Positions 1 to 8,861 are shown, counted from the stretch's first letter. The stretch: 64,000 nucleotides of DNA from Hydrogenophaga sp. (GCA_030653975.1 JAURYH010000008.1:62001-126000), one strand, 5' to 3'. The notes: generated from the letters alone by a model not told the origin. Program-made: numbers and translations.

Positions 1-974
1 TGGTCGGAGAGGCCGGGGTAGTTGACCCAGCCCACGCGCGGGTCGTCTTTCAGGTACTGCGCGACGGCGAGCGCGTTGCTGCAGTGGCGCTCCATGCGCA
101 GCGGCAGCGTCTCCACGCCCTGCAGGATCTGCCAGGCGCTGGTGGGCGAGAGCGCGGCGCCGAAGACGCGCAGGCCTTCCATGCGGCAGCGCATGGTGAA
201 GCCGAAGTTGCCGAAGGTCTCGTAGAACCGGACACCGTGGTAACCGGGCGAGGGCTCGGTCATGCCGGGGAACTTGCCGTTGTCCCAGGGGAATGTGCCG
301 CTCTCGACCACCACGCCACCGAGCGTGGTGCCGTGGCCGGCGAGGTATTTGGTGGCGCTGTGCACCACGATGTCGGCCCCGTGTTTCAGCGGATTGCAGA
401 GGAAGGGGCTGGGCACGGTGTTGTCCACGATCAGCGGCAGGCCGTGCGCATGGGCGACGTCGGCCACGGCCGCGATGTCGAGCACGACCATGCTCGGGTT
501 GCCCAGCGTTTCGGCGAACACGGCGCGCGTGTTGGGGCGGATGGCGGCGGCGAAGGTGTCGGGGCTCGTCGCGTCCACGAACGTGGTCTCGATGCCGAAC
601 TTCTTGAGGTTCACGGCCAGCATGGTCACGCTGCCGCCATAGAGCGCCCCGGCCGCCACCACATGGTCGCCGGCCTGCAACAGCGTGGTGAGCGCGAGCG
701 CTTCGGCGGCCATGCCGCTGGCCGTGGCCACCGCCGCGCGGCCGCCTTCCAGCGCGGCCACGCGTTCTTCGAGCGCCGCCACGGTGGGGTTGGAGAGGCG
801 CGAGTAGACGTTGCCGAAGGTCTGCAGGTTGAACAGGCTGGCCGCGTGTTCGGCGCTGTCGAAGACGAAGCTGGTGGTCTGGTAGATCGGCAGGGCGCGC
901 GCGCCTGTGGCGGCGTCGGGGATCTGGCCGGCGTGGATGGCGAGGGTTTCGGGCTGGAAGCTGCGGTCGGCCAT
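1..974 (-). CDS. metY: O-acetylhomoserine aminocarboxypropyltransferase (sulfhydrylase), 3' end outside the window
   Basis: PLP enzyme of the Cys/Met metabolism family that makes homocysteine from O-acetylhomoserine and sulfide in the cytoplasm. Read on the minus strand from ATG at 974, the first ~324 residues are present. They begin MADRSFQPETLAIHAGQ, contain the family stretch ALPIYQTTSFVF, and carry the PLP-lysine motif SATKYLAGHG near residue 210. The reading frame is open to the window edge, so the C-terminal ~100 residues are missing here. The next gene on the same strand ends 4 nt upstream of this start, so the two are probably co-transcribed. Family assignment is strong. Sulfhydrylase rather than cystathionine synthase is inferred from the overall sequence. 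Confidence 0.9.
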   Translation of the reverse strand, partial: MADRSFQPETLAIHAGQIPDAATGARALPIYQTTSFVFDSAEHAASLFNLQTFGNVYSRLSNPTVAALEERVAALEGGRAAVATASGMAAEALALTTLLQAGDHVVAAGALYGGSVTMLAVNLKKFGIETTFVDATSPDTFAAAIRPNTRAVFAETLGNPSMVVLDIAAVADVAHAHGLPLIVDNTVPSPFLCNPLKHGADIVVHSATKYLAGHGTTLGGVVVESGTFPWDNGKFPGMTEPSPGYHGVRFYETFGNFGFTMRCRMEGLRVFGAALSPTSAWQILQGVETLPLRMERHCSNALAVAQYLKDDPRVGWVNYPGLSD

Positions 975-978
975 GGTG

Positions 979-1446
979 TCAGCCCTGCTTCGGCCGGTGG
1001 GCCGAAATGACCTGGGTGTTCACCCCGGCCCAGTTGAGCCCGCCGAAAAGGCGCGCGTGTTCGATCTTCACGCAGCGGTCCCAGATCGAGTCCATGCCCG
1101 CTCCGGTGGCGATGCGGTCGGCTTCTTCGCTCATCAGGCCGAGCTGTTGCCAGAAGCTCCTGGCGCCGATGGCGACCGCGCTGCGCGCCACGGCCGGGAT
1201 TTCTTCGACCTTGCGGAACACGTCGACCATGTCGATGGGGAAGGGAATGTCCTCCAGCCGCGGATAGCTCTTCTCGCCGAGGATTTCGGGGTAGCGCGGG
1301 TTCACCGGCACGATGCGGTAGCCGTGCTCCTGCAGGTACTTGGCAGCAAAGTAGCTGGGGCGGTGCCATTCGGCCGAGAGGCCGACCACGGCGATGGTGT
1401 GGTCGCGCGCGAGGATGCGGCGCAGGGTGGGGATGTCGTCTTGCAT
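979..1446 (-). CDS. CoA-binding protein (YccU-like)
   Basis: A 155-residue protein with a CoA-binding Rossmann fold (CoA_binding_2 type). The N-terminal strand and glycine region is IAVVGLSAEWHRPS at about residues 18-31, followed by YRIVPVNPRYPEILGEKSYP, which is characteristic of this family. Its physiological role is not established. It sits directly upstream of the metY-like gene with 4 nt between them, which suggests an operon. Start ATG at 1446, adjacent to the divergent ferredoxin gene. Confidence 0.85.
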   Translation of the reverse strand: MQDDIPTLRRILARDHTIAVVGLSAEWHRPSYFAAKYLQEHGYRIVPVNPRYPEILGEKSYPRLEDIPFPIDMVDVFRKVEEIPAVARSAVAIGARSFWQQLGLMSEEADRIATGAGMDSIWDRCVKIEHARLFGGLNWAGVNTQVISAHRPKQG

Positions 1447-1466
1447 GGTCCCGACACAATACCGGC

Positions 1467-1700
1467 ATGGCGACCGAACGCAAGGCCCTGCCTGTCATTC
1501 ACAAGACCCGCTGCACCGGCTGCGGCTGGTGCGTGGGCGTGTGCCCGCCGCACGTGCTGTCGCTGGAAGTGGAGCACTGGCAGAAGTCTGCGCAGCTGCA
1601 CGACGCGCCCGGCTGCACGGGTTGCGCGAAGTGCGTGCTGAAGTGCCCGTTTGACGCGATCACGATGGTGCGCGTCACCGACGAAGCGCCACACTTGTAA
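1467..1700 (+). CDS. 2[4Fe-4S] ferredoxin-type protein
   Basis: A 77-residue protein with two bacterial-type iron-sulfur motifs, CTGCGWCVGVCP near residue 16 and CTGCAKCVLKCP near residue 51. Each fits CxxCxxCxxxCP and should bind one 4Fe-4S cluster, so this is a small cytoplasmic electron carrier. No partner reductase lies beside it. It is transcribed divergently from the CoA-binding protein, with only 20 nt between the starts. Redox partner unknown. Confidence 0.88.
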   Translation: MATERKALPVIHKTRCTGCGWCVGVCPPHVLSLEVEHWQKSAQLHDAPGCTGCAKCVLKCPFDAITMVRVTDEAPHL

Positions 1701-1759
1701 ACCTCCCCGCACCGACCGCCCTCGGCGGGCAAAGGGCGGTCGCGGCCGATCCAGTACGG

Positions 1760-2179
1760 CTACTGCCCCACGGCCTGCCGGGCCAGTTTGAGAAAACGCG
1801 CACGATCCGCCTCGCTCAGGGACGGCAGGATGTGATCCTGCAGGTCCCGCACGACCGGCACCAGCGCGTTGAAGGTGCGTTGCCCTTCGGGCGTCAGCGA
1901 CAGTTCGCGCGCCCGGCGGTCGCGCTCGCTCACCACGCGGCGCACCCAGCCCTTCTGCTCCAGCCGTTCGATGACGCCGCCGATGGTGGCGCGGTCGTAG
2001 GCGATCATTTCCGCGACCCGCGCCTGGTCCGTGCCCGGCTGGTTGTGGATGGCGTCCAGGGCCGCAAACTGCACCGGTGTCAGGTCAAAGCCCGCGGCCT
2101 GCGTGCGCTGCACGAACACCAGGGTGGACTGCTGGTGCAGGCGGCGGATCAGGTGCCCGGCCATGTCGAGTGAGTCCAT
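1760..2179 (-). CDS. mobR: MarR-family regulator, MobR-like
   Basis: A 139-residue winged-helix repressor. The recognition region ARVAEMIAYDRATIGGVIERLEQKGWV and the wing RDRRARELSLT are typical of MarR proteins. I choose ATG at 2179 because GGAG lies about 9 nt upstream; a TTG at 2197 would add six residues and has no Shine-Dalgarno sequence. It is divergent from the 3-hydroxybenzoate 4-hydroxylase-like gene. In Comamonas testosteroni a MarR-type repressor (MobR) controls mobA and is released by 3-hydroxybenzoate; the same arrangement here supports the name by inference. Confidence 0.82.
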   Translation of the reverse strand: MDSLDMAGHLIRRLHQQSTLVFVQRTQAAGFDLTPVQFAALDAIHNQPGTDQARVAEMIAYDRATIGGVIERLEQKGWVRRVVSERDRRARELSLTPEGQRTFNALVPVVRDLQDHILPSLSEADRARFLKLARQAVGQ

Positions 2180-2239
2180 CCACGCGCTCCGTTTCAAGGT
2201 TCATGTTCACACCGGCATGCCCCAGCGATGCCGTTTTGA

Positions 2240-2286
2240 TAAGTATACGTACCGTCTTGACAACTAATAGTAAGTATAGATATCAT
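2240..2286 (+). promoter_or_regulatory. mobA promoter with a candidate MobR operator pair
   Basis: An AT-rich patch in an otherwise GC-rich region. A -35 TTGACA at 2257-2262 and a -10 TATCAT at 2281-2286 are separated by 18 nt, about 50 nt upstream of the mobA start. The octamer TAAGTATA occurs at 2240-2247 and again at 2271-2278, 31 bp (three helical turns) apart on the same face, bracketing the -35. These repeats are good candidates for the divergent regulator's binding sites. This is a sequence observation only. Confidence 0.6.
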
Positions 2287-2336
2287 TTGTCTACACACCA
2301 TTCGTTCCCGGTGCGCTTCAACCCAGGAGACAACCC

Positions 2337-4247
2337 ATGCAGTTCTACAAAGATGGCTTTCGCGGCGGCAACCCCGACGTCAAGCAGGCCGCGCCCAACC
2401 GGCGCAACCGCGGCGTCAACGAGCCGCTGCCGGAGAAGGTCGACGTGCTGATCGCCGGCACCGGGCCGGCCGGCCTGTGCCTGGCCGCGCAACTGGCGCA
2501 GTTCCCCGATATCGAGACGATGATCGTCGAGCGCATGCCCACCAACATCATCAAGGGCAAGGCCGACGGCATCAACACGCGCACCATGGAGATGTTCCAG
2601 GCCTTCGGTTTCGCCGACAAGGTCAAGCGCGAGACCTACTGGGTCAACCAGACCAACTTCTGGATGCCCGACCCAGTGAACCCCGATCACATCAAGCGCG
2701 TCGGCCGGGTGCAGGACGTGGCCGACGACAGCTCGGAAATGCCGCACATCCTGATCAACCAGGCGCGGCTGCACGAGCTGTTCCTCGAAGTGATGAAGAA
2801 CTCGTCTTCGCGCCTCGAACCCGACTACAGCTGGGAGATCGTGAGCCTGACAGTGGACCCGACCACCGACGACCACCCGGTGACGGTGACGCTCAAGGAC
2901 GCCAGCGGCGTGAACTGGTGGGCCACGCGCACGGTGCGCGCGAACTATGTGGTCGGCTGCGACGGCGCCCACTCTGCCGTGCGCAAGGCCATCGGCGGCG
3001 AACTGCACGGCGATGCCGCTCACCAGGCCTGGGGCGTGATGGACATCCTCGCCAACACCGACTTCCCGGACGTGCGCCAGAAGTGCCTGATCTCGTCGGC
3101 GAACGAGGGCAACGTGCTGATCCTGCCGCGCGAGGGCGGCTACGTGTTCCGCATGTACGTCGAGCTCGACAAGCTCAAAGACGGCGAAAAGGCGGCGAGC
3201 CGCAAGTTCACGCAGGACGACATGATCGCCGCGGCCAACCGCATCATCCAACCCTACTCGATCGACGTGAAGGAAGTCGTCTGGTGGTCGATCTACGACA
3301 TCGGCCACAGCCTCACCGACAAGTTCGACGACGTGCCCGAAGGCAGCGACCGCGCACCGCGCGTGTTCACCGCGGGCGACGCCTGCCACACCCACTCGCC
3401 CAAGGCGGGACAGGGCATGAATGTCTCGATGCAGGACACCTTCAACCTGGGCTGGAAGCTGGTGCATGTGCTGCAGGGCCGCGCCGACGCCAGCCTGCTG
3501 CGCAGCTACTCCAAAGAACGCCTCACCGAAGCCAAGCGGCTGGTCGAGACCGACCACGAGTGGTCGCGCATCATGTCCGCGCCCACCACCCAGGCCGAGC
3601 GCGACGGCACCGAAGAGCCGCGCATCATCCGCCAGTTCAAGGCCAACCTCGAATTCACCGGCGGTACCGCCGTCAAATACGACACGTCGTATCTGTTCGC
3701 TGAAGGCAAACACCAGGCGCTCGCCAAAGGCGAAGAGATCGGCCGCCGCTTCCACTCGGCGCCGGTGGTGCGGCTCTCAGACGCGAAGCAGATGCAGCTC
3801 GGACATGTCGCCGAGGCCGACGCGCGCTGGCGCATCTACGCCTTCGCCGGCCAGGCCGACAGCTCGAACCCGGGTTCGGCCATCCACCAGCTCGCGGACT
3901 GGCTGGAGACCGACCCGAAGTCCCCGGTGGTCAAACACACCCGCCAGGGCGAAGACATCGACGCGGTGATCGACGTGCGCGCCGTGTTCCAGCAGACCTT
4001 CGACCAGCTCGCCTACGAGCACATGCCCTCGCTGCTCAAGCCCAGGACCGGCCAGCTCGGCCTGCAGGACCACGAGAAGATCTTCTGCGTCGACCACAAG
4101 GGCGCTGGCGACATCTACGACATGCGGGGGATTGATCGCGAGAAGGGCTGCATCATCGTCGTGCGCCCCGACCAATACGTGGCGAACGTGCTGCCGCTGG
4201 ATGGGTTCGACGAACTGTCGAGCTTCTTTGCCGGGGTGCTGCGGTAA
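2337..4247 (+). CDS. mobA: FAD-dependent 3-hydroxybenzoate 4-monooxygenase-like protein
   Basis: A 636-residue flavin aromatic hydroxylase of the phenol 2-monooxygenase group. It has the FAD dinucleotide motif VLIAGTGPAGLCLAAQL near residue 37, the YVVGCDGAHSAVRKAIG segment near 205, and the second FAD/ribityl motif VFTAGDACHTHSPKAGQG near 345, followed by a thioredoxin-like C-terminal domain. Its length matches C. testosteroni MobA (about 639 aa), which turns 3-hydroxybenzoate into protocatechuate using NADPH and O2, and several stretches resemble it as I remember it. RBS AGGAG lies 8 nt before ATG. The divergent MarR gene fits. Substrate is inferred; other meta-substituted phenols are possible. 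Confidence 0.82.
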   Translation: MQFYKDGFRGGNPDVKQAAPNRRNRGVNEPLPEKVDVLIAGTGPAGLCLAAQLAQFPDIETMIVERMPTNIIKGKADGINTRTMEMFQAFGFADKVKRETYWVNQTNFWMPDPVNPDHIKRVGRVQDVADDSSEMPHILINQARLHELFLEVMKNSSSRLEPDYSWEIVSLTVDPTTDDHPVTVTLKDASGVNWWATRTVRANYVVGCDGAHSAVRKAIGGELHGDAAHQAWGVMDILANTDFPDVRQKCLISSANEGNVLILPREGGYVFRMYVELDKLKDGEKAASRKFTQDDMIAAANRIIQPYSIDVKEVVWWSIYDIGHSLTDKFDDVPEGSDRAPRVFTAGDACHTHSPKAGQGMNVSMQDTFNLGWKLVHVLQGRADASLLRSYSKERLTEAKRLVETDHEWSRIMSAPTTQAERDGTEEPRIIRQFKANLEFTGGTAVKYDTSYLFAEGKHQALAKGEEIGRRFHSAPVVRLSDAKQMQLGHVAEADARWRIYAFAGQADSSNPGSAIHQLADWLETDPKSPVVKHTRQGEDIDAVIDVRAVFQQTFDQLAYEHMPSLLKPRTGQLGLQDHEKIFCVDHKGAGDIYDMRGIDREKGCIIVVRPDQYVANVLPLDGFDELSSFFAGVLR

Positions 4248-4364
4248 GGAAACGGGTACAGGGACATGGGCTGAGAACCCCGCACATTTCGGCGCAGACC
4301 GAAGCATGCGGGGGCAGGCCGGCCGCACAGTGGACACCCTGTTCCACTTCTGTGCCTCGAAACC

Positions 4365-4703
4365 ATGGCCATCACCTGCTTCATCCGCTACCAGATCGAC
4401 CCATTCCAGCGCGACGCCTTCCGCCGCTATGCCGAGGCCTGGGGCCGCATCATTCCCCGCTGCGGCGGCCACCTGCTCGGCTACTTCCTGCCGCACGAAG
4501 GCAGCAACGACATCGCCTGGGGCCTGATCGGCTTCGACAGCCTCGCCGCCTACGAACGCTACCGCGCCGGGCTGCGCAGCGACGCCGAAGGCCGCGCCAA
4601 CTTCGAGATGGCGCAGGCGCAACGCTTCATCCTGCGCGAAGAACGCAGCTGGCTCGAAGACGTGGCCGGCACGCGCAACCAGTCTCGGCAGGTGGCGCCG
4701 TGA
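4365..4703 (+). CDS. NIPSNAP-family protein
   Basis: A 112-residue dimeric alpha-beta barrel protein. The opening [19 protein letters not shown], the central [21 protein letters not shown] and the later [14 protein letters not shown] follow the NIPSNAP pattern. No enzymatic role is established for bacterial members. It overlaps the next gene by 4 nt (GTGA), which implies translational coupling, and probably forms an operon with the following monooxygenase-like protein and ArsR regulator. Confidence 0.8.
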   Translation: MAITCFIRYQIDPFQRDAFRRYAEAWGRIIPRCGGHLLGYFLPHEGSNDIAWGLIGFDSLAAYERYRAGLRSDAEGRANFEMAQAQRFILREERSWLEDVAGTRNQSRQVAP

Positions 4704-5044
4704 TTGCGGTCATCTTCGAGGTCGAGCCGCACGAAGGGGCCGCGCCGCGCTACCTCGACATCGCGGCCGCCCTGTTGCCCGAGTTGCAGGCCACCGACGG
4801 CTTTGTGTCGGTGGAACGGTTTGAAAGCCTTGCCCGGCCGGGCCGCTACCTGTCGCTGAGCTTCTGGCGCGACGAGGCCGCCGTGCGCGCGTGGCGCTGC
4901 CAAGCGCACCACAGGACCGCACAGCAAGAGGGGCGCAGCGCCGTGTTCGCGGGCTACCGCCTGCGTGTGGCCGCCGTGCTGCGCGACTACGGCCTGCACG
5001 ACCGCACGCAGGCACCCGCCGACTCGCTGGCTGCGCTACTCTGA
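4700..5044 (+). CDS. Antibiotic biosynthesis monooxygenase (ABM)-domain protein
   Basis: A 114-residue protein beginning [19 protein letters not shown] at a GTG start that overlaps the upstream stop codon (GTGA, 4700-4703). The segment [32 protein letters not shown] is typical of ABM/DUF4188-like ferredoxin-fold proteins. Such proteins often remove or oxidise small reactive compounds, but the substrate here is unknown. It is coupled to the NIPSNAP gene upstream, and the ArsR regulator begins 5 nt downstream of its stop. Confidence 0.75.
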   Translation: MIAVIFEVEPHEGAAPRYLDIAAALLPELQATDGFVSVERFESLARPGRYLSLSFWRDEAAVRAWRCQAHHRTAQQEGRSAVFAGYRLRVAAVLRDYGLHDRTQAPADSLAALL

Positions 5045-5049
5045 GGGCC

Positions 5050-5739
5050 ATGACCCGCACCCCGCACGAACCCCGCCTCGCCCGCGTGGCCGCCATGGTG
5101 GCCGACCCGGCGCGCTCGCGCATGCTCGCCTACCTGCTCAGCGGCGAATGCGCCAGCGCCAGCGAGCTGGCCAAGGCCGCGTCCGTCACACCCGCCACCG
5201 CGAGCGGCCACCTCGCCCAGCTGCTCGAAGCGCGCTTCGTGGTCTGCGAACCGCGCGGGCGCCACCGCTACTACCGACTTGCCGATGCCGACGTGGCGCA
5301 CGCGCTGGAAGCCCTGGCCGTGGTGGCCGAGCGCGGCGAGCACGAACAGCAATGGGCCTCGCCCGAACGCGCGCGGTTGCGCTACGCGCGCTGCTGCTAC
5401 GGGCACCTGGCCGGACGGCTGGGCATCCAGCTGTTCGACGGCCTGATAGCGGCCAACGGACTGCAGCCCGTGAGCACCGGCTATGCGCTCACCGACAGCG
5501 GTCGCGCGTGGTGCCAGCGCCTGGGCTTCGAGCCACCGGAGCCCGGCAGGAAGAGGCGCTACGCCTACCCATGCCTGGACTGGTCCGAGCGGCGCGACCA
5601 CCTGGCGGGCGAACTGGCCGACCGGCTGTATCTGCACCTGGTGGCGCAGGGTTGGGTGCGACGTGGGACGGGCAGGGATGTGGTGGTGACGCCGGTGGGG
5701 CAGCGGGACTTGGCGCCGTTGCTTGGGGCGAATCTTTGA
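5050..5739 (+). CDS. ArsR-family transcriptional regulator
   Basis: A 229-residue protein. An N-terminal winged helix (residues ~10-95: VADPARSRMLAYLLSGE, then ASELAKAASVTPATASGHL) is followed by a ~130-residue C-terminal extension found in long ArsR members linked to small oxidoreductases. I take ATG at 5050. The classic metal-binding ELCVCDL motif of ArsR/SmtB is absent, although CC occurs near residue 116 (YARCCYGHL). It is the last gene of the small operon and may control it. Ligand unknown. Confidence 0.82.
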   Translation: MTRTPHEPRLARVAAMVADPARSRMLAYLLSGECASASELAKAASVTPATASGHLAQLLEARFVVCEPRGRHRYYRLADADVAHALEALAVVAERGEHEQQWASPERARLRYARCCYGHLAGRLGIQLFDGLIAANGLQPVSTGYALTDSGRAWCQRLGFEPPEPGRKRRYAYPCLDWSERRDHLAGELADRLYLHLVAQGWVRRGTGRDVVVTPVGQRDLAPLLGANL

Positions 5740-5767
5740 CCCCGACGCAGAGACGCTGATCCCGCGG

Positions 5768-6384
5768 TCAGTCCTTGGCCTTGGGCTTGAAGATGTGCAC
5801 GGTCTCGCCGCGCGCCAGCATGTCCACCAGCTGTGCGATGCGGCGGGCGCGCGTCTCGGGCTTCACCGCGGTCTGTATGCGCCACAACACAGCGTAGCGA
5901 TTGCTTGCGTTGATCGAGGCAAAGAAGGCCTTGGCCTGCGGCTGTGCGTCCAGCGCCGCCAGCAGGTCGTCCGGCACCACCGATGTTCGCGCGCCGTCGT
6001 AGGCCCTGGCCCGACGACCGTCGGCCTTGGCCGCGTCCACTTGTGCGAGGCCCGGCGGCTGCATGCGCCCTGCCGGGATGAGTGCCGCGACCTTCTCCAC
6101 ATTCACCTTCGACCAGACGCAGCGCGCACGCCGTGGCGTGAAGCGCTGCAGAGAGTACTGGTCGTCCAGCCCCATCTCCCAGCCGTCGATCCAGCCCCAG
6201 CACAGCGCGATCTCCACCGCTTCGGCATAGGTGACGCTGGGTCATGAGCACCCCGTTTGGCGATCTGGAGCCAGAGGCCATCGGAACTGGCGTGGTGCCT
6301 CTTCAGCCAGGTCTCGAACGTCTTTGCGTTCTTGAACAGGCTTGGGGCAGGTTGGGTCTGGGGATCTGGTTCCTGGGTGCTCAC
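5768..6384 (-). pseudogene. YdeI/OmpD-associated family protein, frameshifted
   Basis: The N-terminal part (ATG at 6384: SLFKNAKTFETWLKRHHASS, then GLWLQIAKRGA) and the remainder (VEIALCWGWIDG, FTPRRARCVWSKVNVEKVAAL, down to 5768) lie in different frames. Together they make one YdeI-family protein of about 205 residues. The switch falls near 6237-6243, where a run of three C on the coding strand (GACCCAGC) would need four to restore ...DPSVTYAEAVEIALCWGW. Either a single-base deletion has inactivated the gene or the base is a sequencing error. The gene is convergent with the upstream ArsR gene. Confidence 0.75.
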
Positions 6385-6529
6385 GGCGGTGAGAGATCGG
6401 CGGGGTTGAGAACTACCCAGATGAAGATTGGCTTGGCAGGCTGAGCGTATCTAAAGCTACAGATGTTGTGGCGGCATCTTTCTACTATGCGCTTGCTGCG
6501 GCCTTCGCAGCTTGTTCAAGGATAGACCT

Positions 6530-6829
6530 ATGCAAACCATGCGTTTTTTCGTCGACACACACGACCGGAGCAAACAGACCTTCCCACCTGAACTGACGCC
6601 CGAACAGTTCGAAGGCTTCTTCGCCCAATACGAACAGGCATGCGCAGCGGAGGGTGTGGTGCCACTGCGAATCCATGTCGGGCTGGAGGAGGGACGAGCC
6701 TTCTGCTTCAACATGGCACCCGATGCGGATGCCGTGTGCCGCGCTCACGAGCGAGTGGGCCTGCCCTACGATTCGATCACCGAGGTCACGACGGCCACGC
6801 CTGGAGACCTCTTCTTCCATCGCAGGTGA
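6530..6829 (+). CDS. DUF4242 (SCO4226-like) small protein
   Basis: A 99-residue protein beginning MQTMRFFVDTHDRSKQTFP, with the typical EGVVPLRIHVGLEEGRAFCF and ADAVCRAHERVGLPYDSI segments. DUF4242 proteins are small ferredoxin-fold proteins; one Streptomyces member binds nickel. I choose ATG at 6530 because AAGGA sits 7 nt upstream; an in-frame TTG further upstream lacks a ribosome site. It heads an operon with the Crp/Fnr regulator, 6 nt downstream. GC content here is lower than in the flanks. Confidence 0.82.
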   Translation: MQTMRFFVDTHDRSKQTFPPELTPEQFEGFFAQYEQACAAEGVVPLRIHVGLEEGRAFCFNMAPDADAVCRAHERVGLPYDSITEVTTATPGDLFFHRR

Positions 6830-6835
6830 ACAAAC

Positions 6836-7552
6836 ATGACCGGTGCACCCCACGCATCTGCTGGCATCCAGCTCGAGTCTTTTGAGCCGTTCGCATCGCT
6901 CGGAGAGAGCGGCCGTGCGTTGCTGGCGCAAGGGCAGACGCACCGGTTTACCCGCGCGGCGCAAACCATCGTGCACAAAGGGCAACCCGTGTCGGGGGCA
7001 TACGTCGTTCTAGAGGGAAGGTTGCGCGTTTTCACCATCTCCCCCAACGGTGTAGAGGCGACGCTTTACATCCTGTCCCCTGGTGAGACCTGCGTATTGG
7101 CGCTGAACTGCGTTTTCAACGATCTGCTTTACCCAGCCTGGGTACAGGCGGAACAACCCAGCCTGGTTTGCGTGATTCCCGGTGCGGTGTATCGGCGCCT
7201 GTTTGAGATCGAGGGTGCTGTGCGGGACTTCACAGTGCGCAACCTGGCAACGCTGGTTTACCGCCTGATGAGCGAGCTGGAGCAGGTGCATGGCAGTCAC
7301 CACAGGCAGCGCCTGATTCACTTCATTCTCCATCATGCCTCCTCTGACGGGGTGCTTCGCATGACACAGCAACAGGTCGCCGGGCACATCGGCACCACGC
7401 GCGAAGTCGTGGCCCGGTTGATGCAGGAACTGGTCACAGCGCGTCTGGTGCGGACAGCCCGGGGAGAAATTCGGATCTCCGACCTGTTCGGACTCAAGCG
7501 ATCCCTCAACCCTGTGACGAATCAACGAACTGGTAGGGGTAGCCATGACTGA
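6836..7552 (+). CDS. Crp/Fnr-family transcriptional regulator
   Basis: A 238-residue regulator. A cyclic-nucleotide-binding-like beta barrel (residues ~25-140, with HKGQPVSGAYVVLEGRLRVF) is followed by a C-terminal Crp-type helix-turn-helix (RMTQQQVAGHIGTTREVVAR, ~180-200). No Fnr-type four-cysteine iron-sulfur signature is seen, so it is probably not an Fnr oxygen sensor. It overlaps the downstream di-heme peroxidase gene by 8 nt, so regulator and cytochrome are made from one message, suggesting control of the peroxidase or of a redox response. Confidence 0.88.
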   Translation: MTGAPHASAGIQLESFEPFASLGESGRALLAQGQTHRFTRAAQTIVHKGQPVSGAYVVLEGRLRVFTISPNGVEATLYILSPGETCVLALNCVFNDLLYPAWVQAEQPSLVCVIPGAVYRRLFEIEGAVRDFTVRNLATLVYRLMSELEQVHGSHHRQRLIHFILHHASSDGVLRMTQQQVAGHIGTTREVVARLMQELVTARLVRTARGEIRISDLFGLKRSLNPVTNQRTGRGSHD

Positions 7553-8861
7553 ACTGACCCTAGGATCATTTGTTGCGATTGCAGTTGCCGCGCTGCTGCT
7601 GCTGGGAGTCACGTTCGAGTTGGCGCCAGCCGGCGGACTCACCGGCCGTGGCCGCTGGCTGCTGGCCGCCGCGCTGGGAGCGGGCCTGCTGGCATTTGCC
7701 GTCAAGCTGCTGGCCATCGTCGCATTCTCGCTGGCACCCAACGGATGGGTGCACCAAACCCTTGAACCGGTGAAGGAGCGGAGCGATGTCGACGGGTATC
7801 GGACCGGCATCGAACCGGCGCGCAAGATTCGTTGGCAAGGTCTGCCCCTGGTCGCGCCTTTCCCGGCAGACAACCCGACCACACCCGCCAAAACCGAACT
7901 GGGGCGACGTCTTTTCCATGACAAGAGCCTTTCCTTGACAGGTGATGTGGCTTGCGCCAGCTGTCATGACTTGCAGGGGCAGGCAGGGGCTGACGGGCGA
8001 CCGACAGCACTTGGCATACACCGGCAGATGGGCCGCCGCAACACGCCCACCGTGTGGAATGCAGCTTTCCAGACCCGCCTGTTCTGGGACGGGCGCGCCG
8101 CTTCACTGGAAGAACAGGCACTCGGTCCGATCACCAACCCTCTGGAAATGGGTATGCCGGATGTGGATGCCGCAATTCGGCGATTGGCCGCGGACCCTGA
8201 CTATAGGGAGGCTTTCTCCAGGGCTTTTGGGGCAAACGACCAAGGTGAACCTGTCACCGCAGAGCGCTTGGCGGCGGCACTGGCGGCCTTCGAGCGAACG
8301 CTGATCACTCCGGATGCCCCCTTTGACCGCTTCGTGCGCGGTGATACCAGCGCACTAACGTCGCTTCAGATCAGGGGTATGACTCTGTTCGAATCCACTG
8401 GCTGCATCCATTGCCACGCTGGACCGAATTTCAGTGCAGCGAGCCAGTTCGATGGCAGTGCGCCGTTTCGTGCCTTTCCGGCCCGTCCGGTTGCGGGTCT
8501 GGAGCGGCTGGATCTGACCGAGGACCTGGGGCGTGCATCTCCCGGTAGCCATCAGGGGGTCTGGCGCATTCCATCGTTGCGCAACGTGGCGGTGACAGCC
8601 CCTTACTTTCACAACGGCTCCGTCAACGATCTCAAGGAAGCCGTGAGCATCATGGCCCGCACGCAGCTCGGGTTTTCAATCGGTGAGACCCCCTCCATCA
8701 ACGTCATTTTCGACACACAGCCGAACCCCGGCGTGTTCGTTCAGCAAGCGGGCAACATCACCGATTCGGACCTTGACGCGCTTACCGCGTTTCTTGAGGC
8801 GCTCACAAGCCCACGGTTTTCCAACTCAGCGCAGAGCAGCCATCCGGGCGCCCGGCCATGA
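7545..8861 (+). CDS. Di-heme cytochrome c peroxidase, membrane anchored
   Basis: A 438-residue CcpA/MauG-family protein. The N-terminus has two predicted membrane helices (~5-26 and ~36-62), instead of a cleaved signal peptide. Heme motifs CASCH near residue 137 and CIHCH near residue 286 mark two c-type hemes, with RRNTPTVWNAAF and FWDGRAASLEEQALGPI between them. The family reduces H2O2 with electrons from cytochrome c, or performs post-translational oxidations, in the periplasm. Co-expressed with the overlapping Crp/Fnr gene. Peroxidase activity is inferred from family. Confidence 0.87.
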   Translation: MTELTLGSFVAIAVAALLLLGVTFELAPAGGLTGRGRWLLAAALGAGLLAFAVKLLAIVAFSLAPNGWVHQTLEPVKERSDVDGYRTGIEPARKIRWQGLPLVAPFPADNPTTPAKTELGRRLFHDKSLSLTGDVACASCHDLQGQAGADGRPTALGIHRQMGRRNTPTVWNAAFQTRLFWDGRAASLEEQALGPITNPLEMGMPDVDAAIRRLAADPDYREAFSRAFGANDQGEPVTAERLAAALAAFERTLITPDAPFDRFVRGDTSALTSLQIRGMTLFESTGCIHCHAGPNFSAASQFDGSAPFRAFPARPVAGLERLDLTEDLGRASPGSHQGVWRIPSLRNVAVTAPYFHNGSVNDLKEAVSIMARTQLGFSIGETPSINVIFDTQPNPGVFVQQAGNITDSDLDALTAFLEALTSPRFSNSAQSSHPGARP

